From the NCBI RefSeq assembly GCF_029814175.1, contig NZ_CP122312.1, positions 434,001 to 498,000 on the forward strand: a stretch of 64,000 nucleotides of DNA. The letters run 5' to 3'. Every line of letters begins with the position of its first letter. The stretch's first letter is position 1. Shown here one piece after another: positions 1-8,287 of the stretch. The position numbers and the translations under genes are program-made. Below the pieces are notes generated by a model, which saw only the letters and a program-made list of their open reading frames with translations, did not search any database and was not told the origin of the DNA. This DNA is from Halospeciosus flavus (lineage in GTDB: Archaea; Halobacteriota; Halobacteria; Halobacteriales; Halobacteriaceae).

Positions 1-772
1 CGACTTCGACGGGAAAGGACAGTTCGTAGTAGGCGTCACCGGTTTTGCGACGCGCGGGCTGAAACTCGGGAGCCGAGAGATCGCCGTGGGTGAGCAGGTC
101 ATGGAACGCCTCGTAGCCGTCGCGCTCGTACTCCGTCCACGACCAGTCACCTCGTGTCTCCGGCGACAGTGTGTCCGGTGTTTTGAGTCGGATGGTCAGC
201 GTCTCGGTGTCGCTGTCGTACTGGTATTTGACAGCTTGCCCGCTGGTTGGGCCGTCGTCCGCAGAGAACGGGAGCACGCCGTTGTCATACTCGGGGCAGT
301 CCTGCATCTCAAGATACGTGTCTGGATATACCCCGTGACGGTCGTAGTAACTGTTGAGTTGGTCGATGAGGATGTCCACGTAGCCTGACGAGAGGTAGTC
401 ACCGTCATCCCAGAGTTGGTCTTTGATGTGACGACGGTGGATGCGTCGGATTTTGTGGTCAGGAAGTACGTCTCGGATGGATTGGAAGGCGTCTCGGCGG
501 TCAGCGTGACTCCGAAGCGTTTCACCGACTTTCTGCAAGATGCACCGTCGAAACCGCGAGGGGAGATACGGGTCACGTTCTTCGAACGGTTCGTGTTCAT
601 CGAAGTATTTCCACGCCTGATGGGAGGAGTCAGCAATCCCGTTGAGGTGGGCCGGCGTCCAGTGGTCTTCGAGGACGTGAGTAGCAACACGTTGTGTGAG
701 TGTTGCCAGTCGCTCGAATCGTTCGGCGTCCTCGTCTGGCAAACGGATTGGGAGCGAGAGGTGGTCACTCAT
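1..772 (-). CDS. tnpB: IS607-type TnpB, N-terminal part (runs off window)
   Basis: Open frame of 257 codons from an ATG at 772 that continues past base 1, so only the N-terminal part is present. TnpB is the RNA-guided endonuclease associated with IS200/IS605 and IS607 elements. The visible part has the beta-strand and helical bundle layout of the WED/REC region, ending in a YYELSFPVEV strand; the RuvC motifs and zinc finger would lie to the left. The ATG overlaps the last bases of the upstream serine recombinase gene (stop at 765-767), so the two are translationally coupled, as in IS607 elements. The assignment rests on this context plus the fold-like pattern. The catalytic half cannot be seen, so activity is unknown. 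Confidence 0.8.
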   Translation of the reverse strand, partial: MSDHLSLPIRLPDEDAERFERLATLTQRVATHVLEDHWTPAHLNGIADSSHQAWKYFDEHEPFEERDPYLPSRFRRCILQKVGETLRSHADRRDAFQSIRDVLPDHKIRRIHRRHIKDQLWDDGDYLSSGYVDILIDQLNSYYDRHGVYPDTYLEMQDCPEYDNGVLPFSADDGPTSGQAVKYQYDSDTETLTIRLKTPDTLSPETRGDWSWTEYERDGYEAFHDLLTHGDLSAPEFQPARRKTGDAYYELSFPVEV

Positions 773-1391
773 CAGGTTTCACCTCGGATTCGACGGTGTT
801 GACGACCTGTTGTGTTTTGTTGGAGCGCATTCCGTAGAGTTTGCCGCTGAAGCTGGCGACGAGGTTGATGAGGTCATCAACGAGTTCTTCCTGTGCAGAT
901 TTATCCGTCTCGTCTTCGATGACGGTGACTGTAACGCCGTAACAGTCGAAGTACCGTTCGAGATACGAGAAGCCAAAGCGGGTGAGTCGGTCTTCGTAGG
1001 TGAGGAGGACGCGTCCGTAGTCGGCGTCCTGGACGTCATCGAGGAGGGAGTTGAGGCCACGGCGGTCTTCGTTGAGGCCACTGCCAACGTCGGTGTAGGT
1101 GTTTTCGACGGTCCAACCGTGGTCGTGGGCGTAGTCTGTGAGTTGGTCGAGTTGGCGGTCAAGGTCGCCGTTGTCTTTCTGGCCGTGGGTTGAGACGCGA
1201 GCGTAGAGGGCAACGCGGTCTGTTGGGCGAGTATCGCCTGCAAGTCGGCGGAGTTCTCGGTGTGGAATCCGTCGTTCACCGCCCGGTGTTCGGGTGTAGT
1301 CAAGGTCGCCGTTACGGCACCAGCGTTTCACGGTCTGGGGGTGGACACCGAGTTCATCCGCGAACTCGCCAATCGAGTACGACCGTGGCAT
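765..1391 (-). CDS. tnpA: IS607-family serine transposase TnpA
   Basis: A 208-residue protein with an N-terminal MerR-like helix-turn-helix (about residues 1-50, YSIGEFADELGVHPQTVKRW) followed by a serine-recombinase catalytic domain. ALYARVSTHGQ carries the likely nucleophile Ser67, and VLLTYEDRLTRFGF is the typical downstream helix. This DNA-binding-plus-resolvase order is diagnostic of IS607 TnpA, which moves the element through a circular intermediate. The ATG at 1389-1391 is preceded by an AT-rich stretch (1392-1440) that probably holds the promoter and the element end. It appears complete and intact, and overlaps tnpB by 8 bases. Confidence 0.92.
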   Translation of the reverse strand: MPRSYSIGEFADELGVHPQTVKRWCRNGDLDYTRTPGGERRIPHRELRRLAGDTRPTDRVALYARVSTHGQKDNGDLDRQLDQLTDYAHDHGWTVENTYTDVGSGLNEDRRGLNSLLDDVQDADYGRVLLTYEDRLTRFGFSYLERYFDCYGVTVTVIEDETDKSAQEELVDDLINLVASFSGKLYGMRSNKTQQVVNTVESEVKPDE

Positions 1392-1460
1392 TCTGATGTT
1401 ACTATTTACTACTGATAGCTACTTATAGATACTAGATTCTGTAACAGTCACACAACCCTC

Positions 1461-2213
1461 ATGGCGTATGTCGACGGAGAGAATTTCGAGGGACGCGTCG
1501 ACGACCTCTCGCCGTCGGCACGCGAGACCATCCTTCGCGAGGCGGGCACGAACCTCGCCGACCTCCACCAACTGGGCCCGCTCTCCGGCTATGGCCAGAT
1601 CGGCGTCGAAGACGACTCACTCACGGTTCTCGACACCGACACCCACTCCAAATACGCCGATTTCCGTACGATATTGCTCAATGACGTCGAGGACACACTC
1701 GACAGTCTCCTCGACGGCGGGTTCTTCGCGGACCTCGCCGACGATCCGGAGCGATTCGTGGACCTCGTCCCCGCACTTCGTGACTACGTTCGCGAAACGA
1801 TCCCCGCACTTCCGGAGCCGGATCCACCGACCTACAACTTCTGGGACTACCGCTACGGCAACCTTCTGGTCGATCCCGAAACCGGCGACGCACAGGCGGT
1901 TCTCGACTGGGCGAATCTCTCGGCCGCCGATCCGGCCTACAACCTCGCAAAAGTCGAGGCCAATCTCCTCACTCCCGAGACGGACAGCGCACACCGGACA
2001 GCTACACTGCGCAAGCGCTTCCGTGAGGCCTACGAGGAGCGTCGGGATGAGTGGGTATTCGACGACGAAACACGCGAACGGATGCACGTCTACCGGCTCG
2101 TGGCTCGCCTCGACGCGATGGCGTGTCTCCCACTCTGGTACCAGGACGCTACCCCAGCGGAGCGCGATACCCGCGCCGCCGAACACCGGGAGTTTGTCGC
2201 CCAGTATCTGTGA
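1461..2213 (+). pseudogene. Phosphotransferase (APH family), 5'-truncated next to IS607 end
   Basis: A 250-codon open frame resembling the C-terminal lobe of aminoglycoside/choline-type kinases. WDYRYGNLLVDP is the Brenner motif, followed by AVLDWANLSAADPAYNLAKVE for the metal-binding and adjacent region. The N-lobe with the P-loop-like and Lys-containing strands (usually about 80-100 residues) is absent. The frame stays open for a few codons upstream of the ATG (reading TTLMAYVDGE, like the hinge strand of intact kinases) and then meets the IS607 end, so the gene looks decapitated rather than naturally short. The residue two before the catalytic Asp is Phe (NFWDY) where HGD or HWD is usual. 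Probably not functional. Confidence 0.75.
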
Positions 2214-2446
2214 AGTCAGCGTATCTGAACACTACCCATTATACGAAGGCAAGGAGAATACCTGGCCCTTTAGGGCCAGGATGAATCCGACACTTGGGGA
2301 GCAGGCACTGTTCGATCCCCGAATTGAGATTTTCCAATCCGATATTTCAAGTGGCAGGCAGCCAAATCTAGAGATAGGAATCAGTCGGAAAGAGAGCGGT
2401 TCCGACTCATCCTGCGATGGCGGCCTGCCCGCCCAAAGCAATCAGA
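2214..2446. other. Intergenic stretch with one strong hairpin
   Basis: There is no convincing gene here. A perfect 8-bp inverted repeat (CCTGGCCC - TTTA - GGGCCAGG, 2261-2280) begins 48 bases after the truncated kinase stop. It is not followed by a T-run, so a simple terminator is uncertain. Its context (GAGAATA before, ATGAATCCGAC after) resembles the terminal hairpins of IS1341-type elements as I remember them, which could make it the solo right end of a lost tnpB element. The rest shows moderate GC and no motif I can name. Confidence 0.45.
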
Positions 2447-3851
2447 CCATTCGTCTTTAGCTAAGACTCACACCTCGGTTGTGTAGCGGTAGCGAGCGTC
2501 TCCTGTAAGACCGGTCGTTGCTGATGGATCTTCTGTGCATCCTCGATCAGTCGCTCCAACAGCGGCGGTGGCGAGTAGCCGAGGTACTCTCCGAGTTCGT
2601 GGAGGATGAGCTGGGCGTGCGACCGGAAGGTCGCCGCCCAGCGTTCCGGCGGAAACACGATCTCCTCATCAGCCTGCTCGGTCACCAGATCCAACAGCTC
2701 ACGACTCACCAACAGCGACAGCAACGCCGCATACAGCAGAATCTTCACGATATCCGGGTCGCTTGTGTCGAACTCGTCCAACTCGTACTGCGTCTTCAGT
2801 TCACGAAACAGCGTTTCTACCTCCCACCGACACCGATACAGCGTTGCTAAATCCGCCGGGAAGAACTCATCCCGCGACAAGTTCGTGATGTACAGATGGT
2901 AGTCGTCGGCGTCCGAATCGCGGACGCCGACGACGCGGAATCGCTTCGTATCCAGTGACTGCGTTCCGTTGTACTGGCCTCGCTTGAACTCCGCTTCGAC
3001 CTCGACGTCGATGTACTTCCGCGAGAGATCATCGACTACATCGTGGATTTGCTTGCCCTCCAAGGGAATGGCGCGGCCGCGCCATTCCCGTAATTCCTCT
3101 GTTATCACCGGGTTCGCGCTCTGCTTCAGCCGACTCACGAAGTAGCCGTCGTTCTCGTCGATTAACGCGAACCGGCGGTACTTGAAGTACGCTAGATCGA
3201 GTAGAACCAGTCGTCCTTGCAGCCACGAACCCGTCTTGAACAGCGTGCTGTCGTGCGTTTTCTCGTCCGTTACGTCGAGTCGTTCGATCGTCTCATCGGT
3301 GGCGTTGTGGAGCAGGTGGAGCTTCGCTCCAGCCTGCTCCTCGTGACGGGCTTGGAACTCATCAGAGAGGAACTCGTGCAACCGCAACACCGTTCCATCG
3401 GCGATCATCACGTCTCTGAATCGGTCAATATCAGCGTCAACAGCGTTGGGAACAGCGACCTCGTCGAGGCCGCGCTCGACGAGGTCGCGCAGATACTCCG
3501 CAAACGTCGGCGTCAACCGCTGATAGAATCCACCGGGAGAGAGCGGTTCATCGGCGGTAGCGTTGTAGCTGCGACGGAAGCCAGCGAGTGTTCGGCTCTC
3601 GCCTGCGGCGAAGCCGAACACGAACGACCACACGAGGGCGGGCATCTGTGTTTTCCTGTTGCGTTCGACCACGCCGAGTTCCTCGGCGTGCTCTTCGAGG
3701 AACTCAGAGGGAAACAGTGTAGTGAGCCGACGCATAATTCTCGATGAGGAGGCTTCTGTGTGCACAGCGGTTGCCTCCTCATTCCTCTCAAAAAGTAGCC
3801 TCGATAAGCCGCTGCCGTCACGCGGTTTCTGGCTTAGCTAAAGACGGATGG
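2447..3851 (-). mobile_element. IS4-family (ISH8-like) insertion sequence
   Basis: About 1.4 kb bounded by 19-bp terminal inverted repeats with 18/19 identity. The left repeat is 2447-2465 and the right is 3833-3851; both read CCAT-T/C-CGTCTTTAGCTAAG when oriented inward. The single transposase gene fills the element and its stop codon lies inside the left repeat. Size and gene content match the ISH8 group of the IS4 family. The exact outer boundary is uncertain by a few bases. I cannot find matching direct repeats outside the ends, and the two flanks carry unrelated sequence. Confidence 0.85.
2461..3765 (-). CDS. IS4-family transposase
   Basis: A 434-residue DDE transposase. The first catalytic Asp is probably in RDVMIADGTVLRLHEF, the second in QGRLVLLDLAYFKYRR. 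The C-terminal YREK-like motif is seen as YRCRWEVETLFRELK, which supplies the catalytic Glu; the preceding NLSRDEFFPADLATLYRCRW is the usual IS4 insertion-strand signature. The length suits ISH8-type elements and the frame is uninterrupted, so the element may still be active. Mobile DNA on both sides and decapitated neighbours show this spot has taken repeated hits. Confidence 0.93.
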   Translation of the reverse strand: MHTEASSSRIMRRLTTLFPSEFLEEHAEELGVVERNRKTQMPALVWSFVFGFAAGESRTLAGFRRSYNATADEPLSPGGFYQRLTPTFAEYLRDLVERGLDEVAVPNAVDADIDRFRDVMIADGTVLRLHEFLSDEFQARHEEQAGAKLHLLHNATDETIERLDVTDEKTHDSTLFKTGSWLQGRLVLLDLAYFKYRRFALIDENDGYFVSRLKQSANPVITEELREWRGRAIPLEGKQIHDVVDDLSRKYIDVEVEAEFKRGQYNGTQSLDTKRFRVVGVRDSDADDYHLYITNLSRDEFFPADLATLYRCRWEVETLFRELKTQYELDEFDTSDPDIVKILLYAALLSLLVSRELLDLVTEQADEEIVFPPERWAATFRSHAQLILHELGEYLGYSPPPLLERLIEDAQKIHQQRPVLQETLATATQPRCES

Positions 3852-4182
3852 CTTCCGCGCTCTCCTCGATGACGAGGACACTACCGTCTATCTCCTCGTC
3901 CACGACGGCGAGACGATCGGGTATGTCACGCTCCACGAGGGACACCACCCATCTCGGCAGTATTCACAGTACCTCCGTATCGTTGACCTCGCTATCGACG
4001 AAGGCCACCGGAATCAGGGTCACGGCACGGAAGTTGTCGAGCATGTGAAAGAGCTGGCTCGCGAGCGAGGCTGCGACCATCTCAAGGTTTCTTGCGAGTG
4101 GGAAAACGAGGACGCGCGCCGATTCTACCGCGACACGGGTTTTCGACCGAAACAAGTCGACTACGCACAACCATTAGAATGA
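3841..4182 (+). pseudogene. GNAT acetyltransferase, 5'-truncated by IS4 element
   Basis: The frame is open with no start codon from inside the IS4 right repeat to a TGA at 4180-4182 (113 residues). It reads as the C-terminal two thirds of a GNAT N-acetyltransferase: LRIVDLAIDEGHRNQGHGTE is strand beta4 plus the acetyl-CoA pyrophosphate loop (R-x-x-G-x-G/A form), and ENEDARRFYRDTGF is the conserved motif B helix. The N-terminal strands are missing. No matching N-terminal half is present on the other side of the IS, so the region was rearranged after or during insertion. There is no visible promoter or start, so it is probably not expressed. Confidence 0.8.
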
Positions 4183-4703
4183 GCTAAGAGACGCGTTCAG
4201 TACAGACGCATCCTACCTCACGGTGAGTTTCTCGCTCTTGTTCCTGGGTGAGTATTTCGACAGGAACGGTCAAAAGAATCCTCAATGGTACGTTGGCCGT
4301 TAGCCGTCCGTGCACGTCCAACCCGGCTTCGACGGGTTCAGTGACGTAGTAACGCCCTATTGAGCGCCCGGGAGGGCGCGCCCTGGCGGTCACCGAAAGA
4401 GCGAAGCTCTCTCGTGGTCACGAAAGACACCTATGGCGTCTTTCGAACGACTCTTTCGAGACTGAGCGAACCCTCCGGGTTCGCGATGTCGGCGAAGTCG
4501 GAGACTTCGCCAGACGCCAAAAATCGGAGATTTTCGGAAGAATATCCGAGGGCCGCCGTGAGACGCGTCGCGTCTCACGAAGTGTACGCGAGAGAATCTC
4601 TCGTTATGACGAAAGACGCTTGGGGCGTCTTTCGAACCATGTCACGGTGTAACCGTGACACGAGCGGCGACCCTTCGTGGAGGGTCGCCGCGAGGGCTTG
4701 TTT
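4183..4703. repeat. 520-bp gene-free stretch with an array of perfect hairpins
   Basis: From 4320 to 4690 I count about ten short perfect inverted repeats in succession, most with 3-9 base loops: 4320-4338, 4364-4379, 4398-4410, 4421-4445, 4466-4484, 4491-4511, 4520-4534, 4557-4579, 4589-4603, 4610-4634, 4641-4659 and 4666-4689. Two (4421-4445 and 4610-4634) share the stem CGAAAGAC/GTCTTTCG with different loops and are both followed by GAAC; the other stems differ from one another. Positions 4183-4319 show no structure I can name. The array ends 15 bases from the sucD stop, so the last hairpin could also end sucCD transcription. Confidence 0.7.
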
Positions 4704-5573
4704 CTACAGCAGGTCCTCGATGTGGTCGACGACTTCCTCGGGGGTGTCGCCGACAGGAACGCCCGCCTCGTTGAGGGCGTCGATCTTGGACTGCGCCGTG
4801 CCCGTCCCGCTCCCGGAGACGATAGCGCCGGCGTGGCCCATGCGCTTTCCGGGCGGGGCCGTGCGGCCGGCGATGAAGCCTGCCACGGGCGTGTCCATGT
4901 GCTCGCCGATGAAGGCGGCGGCCTCCTCTTCGTCTTCGCCGCCGATCTCACCGCACATGACGACGGCTTCGGTCTCGTCGTCCTCCTCGAAGAGTTCGAG
5001 GGCGTCGATGAAGTCCGTCCCGATGATGGGGTCGCCGCCGATACCGATGGCGGTGGTCTGACCGATGCCGCGGGAGGTGAGCGAGTCGACGACCTGGTAG
5101 GTGAGGGTCCCCGAGCGGGAGACGAGACCGACCTTCCCGGATTCGAAGATGTTGCCGGGGAGGATGCCGAGTTTCGCCTCGCCGGGCGTGATGATGCCGG
5201 GGCAGTTCGGGCCCTGCAGGCGGGTGTCGACCTCGGAGAGTCGCTTGTTCACCTTGGCCATGTCCTGGGTCGGGATGCCCTCGGTGATGGCGACGACGAG
5301 GTCGAGGTCCGTGTCGAGCGCCTCGAAGATGGCGTCGCCGGCGAACGCCGGCGGGACGAACACGACGGACGCGTCGGCGTCCTCTTCGTCGACGGCCTGG
5401 TGGACCGTGTCGTAGACCGGGACGCCGGCGACCTCCTGGCCGCCTTTACCGGGGACCGCGCCGGCGACGACGTTCGTCCCGTACTCCATCATCTGTTCGG
5501 TGTGGAACTTGCCCTCGCCGCCAGTGATACCCTGTACCACGACGCGAGTGTCTTCGTCAACTAGGATACTCAT
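4704..5573 (-). CDS. sucD: Succinate-CoA ligase, alpha subunit
   Basis: This 289-residue protein is the CoA-binding and phosphohistidine subunit of succinyl-CoA synthetase, which makes ATP or GTP from succinyl-CoA in the citric acid cycle. Residues about 5-100 form the CoA-binding Rossmann domain ([28 protein letters not shown]). [12 protein letters not shown] is the conserved central motif. The active-site His lies in [15 protein letters not shown] near residue 245. The length is standard. It follows sucC on the same strand with only two bases between the sucC stop and this ATG, so the pair is one operon; the order beta-alpha is the usual one. Confidence 0.97.
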   Translation of the reverse strand: MSILVDEDTRVVVQGITGGEGKFHTEQMMEYGTNVVAGAVPGKGGQEVAGVPVYDTVHQAVDEEDADASVVFVPPAFAGDAIFEALDTDLDLVVAITEGIPTQDMAKVNKRLSEVDTRLQGPNCPGIITPGEAKLGILPGNIFESGKVGLVSRSGTLTYQVVDSLTSRGIGQTTAIGIGGDPIIGTDFIDALELFEEDDETEAVVMCGEIGGEDEEEAAAFIGEHMDTPVAGFIAGRTAPPGKRMGHAGAIVSGSGTGTAQSKIDALNEAGVPVGDTPEEVVDHIEDLL

Positions 5574-5575
5574 GG

Positions 5576-6718
5576 TTATTCAGCCTCCTCAGCGTATTCG
5601 ACGGCGCGCTGGACGGCGCCTTCGAGGGTCTCTTCGACGGTGACGAGTTCGTCGTTGAGGATTTCGCGTCCCTCCTCGGCGTTGGTGCCGGCGAGGCGGA
5701 CGACGACCTTCTTGGGAATCTCGTCGAACTGTTCGAGGGCCTCGTTGATGCCCTTGGCCACCTCGTCACCACGGGTGATACCGCCGAAGATGTTGAAGAC
5801 GACGGCGTCGACGTTCTCGTCGGAGAACACCATGTCGAGGGCGTTCGTGACGCGCTCGGCCTTGGCTCCGCCGCCGATGTCGAGGAAGTTGGCGGGTTCG
5901 CCGCCGTAGTAGTCGACGAGGTCGAGGGTGGTCATGACGAGACCGGCGCCGTTGCCGATGATGCCGACGTTCCCGTCGAGACGGACGTAGTCGAAGCCGT
6001 ACTCGTTGGCCTTGGCTTCGAGTTCGTCCTCGGCGGCCTCCTCTTCCATCTCCGCGAGGTCCGGGTGACGGAAGAGCGCGTCCTCGTCGATGTTGAGGAC
6101 GGCGTCCGCCGCGACGACGTCGTCGTCGCTCGTGACCATCAGCGGGTTGATCTCGGCGTCGGAGGCGTCGTTCGACTCCCAGAGATCGTAGAGGGTCTGC
6201 AGGACGGACGAGACGTCGCGGGCGAGTTCGCGGGGGACGCCCGCGTCGTAGACGACCTTCCGTGCCTGGTAGGCGTGCAGCCCGAAGGCGGGGTCGATGT
6301 GCTCGCGGGCGATGGCCTCGGGGTTCTCCTCGGCGACCTCTTCGATGTTGACGCCGCCCTCGGTGGAGACCATCGCGACGGGCTTGCCCTCGCCGCGGTC
6401 GAGCGTGATGCCGACGTAGAGTTCGTCGACGAAGTCGACGGCCTCCTCGACGAGGACCTTGTCGACTTTGTAGCCTTTGAGGTCCATCCCGAGGATGTCC
6501 TCGGCGACGTCCTCTGCCTCTTCGACGTCCTCGGCCAGTTTGATACCTCCGGCCTTGCCGCGGCCGCCGACGTGGACCTGCGCCTTCACCGCGACGGGGT
6601 AGCCGATGCGCTCGGCGACGGCGACGACTTCGTCGACCGAAGTCGCCAGTTCCGCCTCCGGCGTCGGAATCCCGGCGTCGGCGAAGACCTCCTTCGCCTG
6701 ATACTCGTGGAGCCTCAT
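5576..6718 (-). CDS. sucC: Succinate-CoA ligase (ADP-forming), beta subunit
   Basis: This 380-residue protein begins [20 protein letters not shown], the classic SucC N-terminus, which fixes the start at 6718 although the frame is open further upstream. The ATP-grasp domain is at about 1-230 ([15 protein letters not shown] nucleotide loop, EINPLMVT metal ligands). The C-terminal ligase domain is marked by [28 protein letters not shown] and [14 protein letters not shown]. It binds nucleotide and succinate and pairs with sucD. The minus strand reads CTTTATGCGG about 30 bases upstream of the ATG (near 6748), a plausible TATA box for a leaderless transcript of the sucCD operon. Confidence 0.97.
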   Translation of the reverse strand: MRLHEYQAKEVFADAGIPTPEAELATSVDEVVAVAERIGYPVAVKAQVHVGGRGKAGGIKLAEDVEEAEDVAEDILGMDLKGYKVDKVLVEEAVDFVDELYVGITLDRGEGKPVAMVSTEGGVNIEEVAEENPEAIAREHIDPAFGLHAYQARKVVYDAGVPRELARDVSSVLQTLYDLWESNDASDAEINPLMVTSDDDVVAADAVLNIDEDALFRHPDLAEMEEEAAEDELEAKANEYGFDYVRLDGNVGIIGNGAGLVMTTLDLVDYYGGEPANFLDIGGGAKAERVTNALDMVFSDENVDAVVFNIFGGITRGDEVAKGINEALEQFDEIPKKVVVRLAGTNAEEGREILNDELVTVEETLEGAVQRAVEYAEEAE

Positions 6719-6864
6719 TTGCGTTCGAAAGCGTGACTTGCCTCCGCATAAAGCCGTCCATTTGGCTGCGTATCTCGTACCACGGTCCCCGTTGGCACAC
6801 CTCCAACCCCAGATTCTTGTTCGATAGACAACAATTATACGAGAGACAGTCATTTAGCGAACGA

Positions 6865-7239
6865 ATGTCACGCGTATTGAAGGTGTCCGGGTTCGCCGGA
6901 CTCGCGATCCAGATGCTGTGGGGGATGATGAACGTGAGTTTCCATATCACCGGCCCGCCGCCCTACTTCGCCCAACTCGTCGGCGCGCACGCCCACTTCG
7001 GCGTGCTGGGAATCCTCGCCGTCGTCACGGGGTTCGCCGTCGAGCGCTTCGACGTCGCGGGTACGCGCCGGAGCGTCGCCGTCTGGGGGTTCGTCGCCGG
7101 GCAGTGGCTCCTCCCGTTCACGCTCGTCGCGCAGGGCGTGACGGGGATGGCCCAACTCGGGATGCTCATGTTCCTGTGGGGGCTCTGCTTGTTCGCCTCG
7201 ATGGCCGTCATGACGCTCAAAGCGCTGCGCGCGGAGTAG
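6865..7239 (+). CDS. Small four-helix membrane protein, function unknown
   Basis: 124 residues from the ATG at 6865. Four hydrophobic segments are visible: about residues 7-28 (GFAGLAIQMLWGMMNVSF), 37-60 (HAHFGVLGILAVVTGFAV), 70-90 and 96-118. GAHAHFGVLGILAVV, with a paired-histidine HAH motif at the start of helix 2, recalls heme-liganding segments of heme-copper oxidase-like and NnrS-like proteins, but the match is only local. The frame is open for another 44 codons upstream. I prefer 6865 because the transcript of the divergent sucCD operon needs that space and MSRVLKVSGFAGL is a natural membrane-protein start. I do not recognise the family with confidence. Confidence 0.65.
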   Translation: MSRVLKVSGFAGLAIQMLWGMMNVSFHITGPPPYFAQLVGAHAHFGVLGILAVVTGFAVERFDVAGTRRSVAVWGFVAGQWLLPFTLVAQGVTGMAQLGMLMFLWGLCLFASMAVMTLKALRAE

Positions 7240-7275
7240 CCCACACTTATCCCCTCACCCGCCTTTTTCCCGCGT

Positions 7276-8238
7276 ATGCGCGCAGTTCGCTACCACGAGC
7301 ACGGTGGACCCAACGTACTCCAGGTCGACGAGGTACCGACTCCCGAACCCGACGAGGACGAGGTCCGTGTCGCCGTCGAGGCGGCGGGCGTGAACCCCGT
7401 GGACACCTACTTCCGAGAGGGGTCCTACCAGCCACCCGAACTCCCGATGATTCCGGGGTCGGACCTGGCGGGCGTCGTCGACGCCGTCGGCGCGGACGTC
7501 GACGAGTTCGAGGAGGGCGACCGCGTCTTCGGGACCGGTCTCGGAAAGGACCAGCAGGGGACCTACGCCGAGTACGCGCTCGCGCGAGCGGACCAACTCG
7601 CCCGTCTCCCGACGGGCGTCACCTACCCCGAGGGCGCGGCCGTCGCGCTGGTCGGCGTCACGGCCTGGCGTGCGCTCGTCGACCACGCCGACCTCGAACC
7701 CGCAGAGACCGCCCTCGTCCACGGCGGGAGCGGCGGTGTCGGCCACGTCGCCGTCCAAATCGCGGACGCGGCCGGTGCACGCGTCCTCACGACCGCCTCA
7801 CCCGAGTTGGGCCGACGCCTCCCCGAACTCGGGGCGAACGAGGTGTTCGACTACCGCGCCGACGACCTCGCCGAGCAGGTCGTCGACGCCGGTCGTCCGG
7901 ACGTGATCCTCGACCACCGCCTCGACGACTACCTCGACTTCGACGCCGCAGTGTGCGAACAGGGCGCGCGGGTCGTCGGTATCGGCAACACCCAGCCCGA
8001 AGCCGGCTTCGACGATGTCGCGGCCGCGCGAGCGAAGGAGATGACGCTCCACCTCATGTCGATGTACAACACCCCCGACCTGGGTGCGGTCCTCGACGAC
8101 CTCGCGGACCTGATGGCCGCCGGCCAACTCGTCCCGGACATCCACCAGACGTACTCGCTCGAAGAGGCCGCACAGGCCCAGGACGACGTGTTGAACGAGA
8201 GCTTCTTCGGGAAACTCGTCGTCGACGTCCGGGCGTGA
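7276..8238 (+). CDS. NADPH:quinone reductase / zinc-less MDR oxidoreductase
   Basis: A 320-residue medium-chain dehydrogenase/reductase. The N-terminal GroES-like domain (MRAVRYHEHGGPNVLQVDEV, PMIPGSDLAGVV) is followed by a Rossmann domain with the nucleotide loop VHGGSGGVGHVAVQIA. The structural and catalytic zinc cysteines of alcohol dehydrogenases are absent, which places it with quinone oxidoreductases (QOR/zeta-crystallin group) that reduce quinones or enones with NADPH. The C-terminal DIHQTYSLEEAAQAQDDVL motif is typical. The next gene starts 50 bases downstream on the same strand, so the two may be co-transcribed. The true substrate cannot be read from sequence. Confidence 0.88.
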   Translation: MRAVRYHEHGGPNVLQVDEVPTPEPDEDEVRVAVEAAGVNPVDTYFREGSYQPPELPMIPGSDLAGVVDAVGADVDEFEEGDRVFGTGLGKDQQGTYAEYALARADQLARLPTGVTYPEGAAVALVGVTAWRALVDHADLEPAETALVHGGSGGVGHVAVQIADAAGARVLTTASPELGRRLPELGANEVFDYRADDLAEQVVDAGRPDVILDHRLDDYLDFDAAVCEQGARVVGIGNTQPEAGFDDVAAARAKEMTLHLMSMYNTPDLGAVLDDLADLMAAGQLVPDIHQTYSLEEAAQAQDDVLNESFFGKLVVDVRA

Positions 8239-8287
8239 ACTGACCGCCGACCCCACCTTTTTCTCGCCGGCCGACGCCACACTACCT

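Noticed and set aside
4184..4393. A 69-codon open frame on the minus strand (GRYYVTEPVEAGLDVHGRL...).
   Set aside because: No family recognised and no start signal. It could be the tail of a lost transposase gene, but nothing in the flanks supports that, so it is left unassigned.
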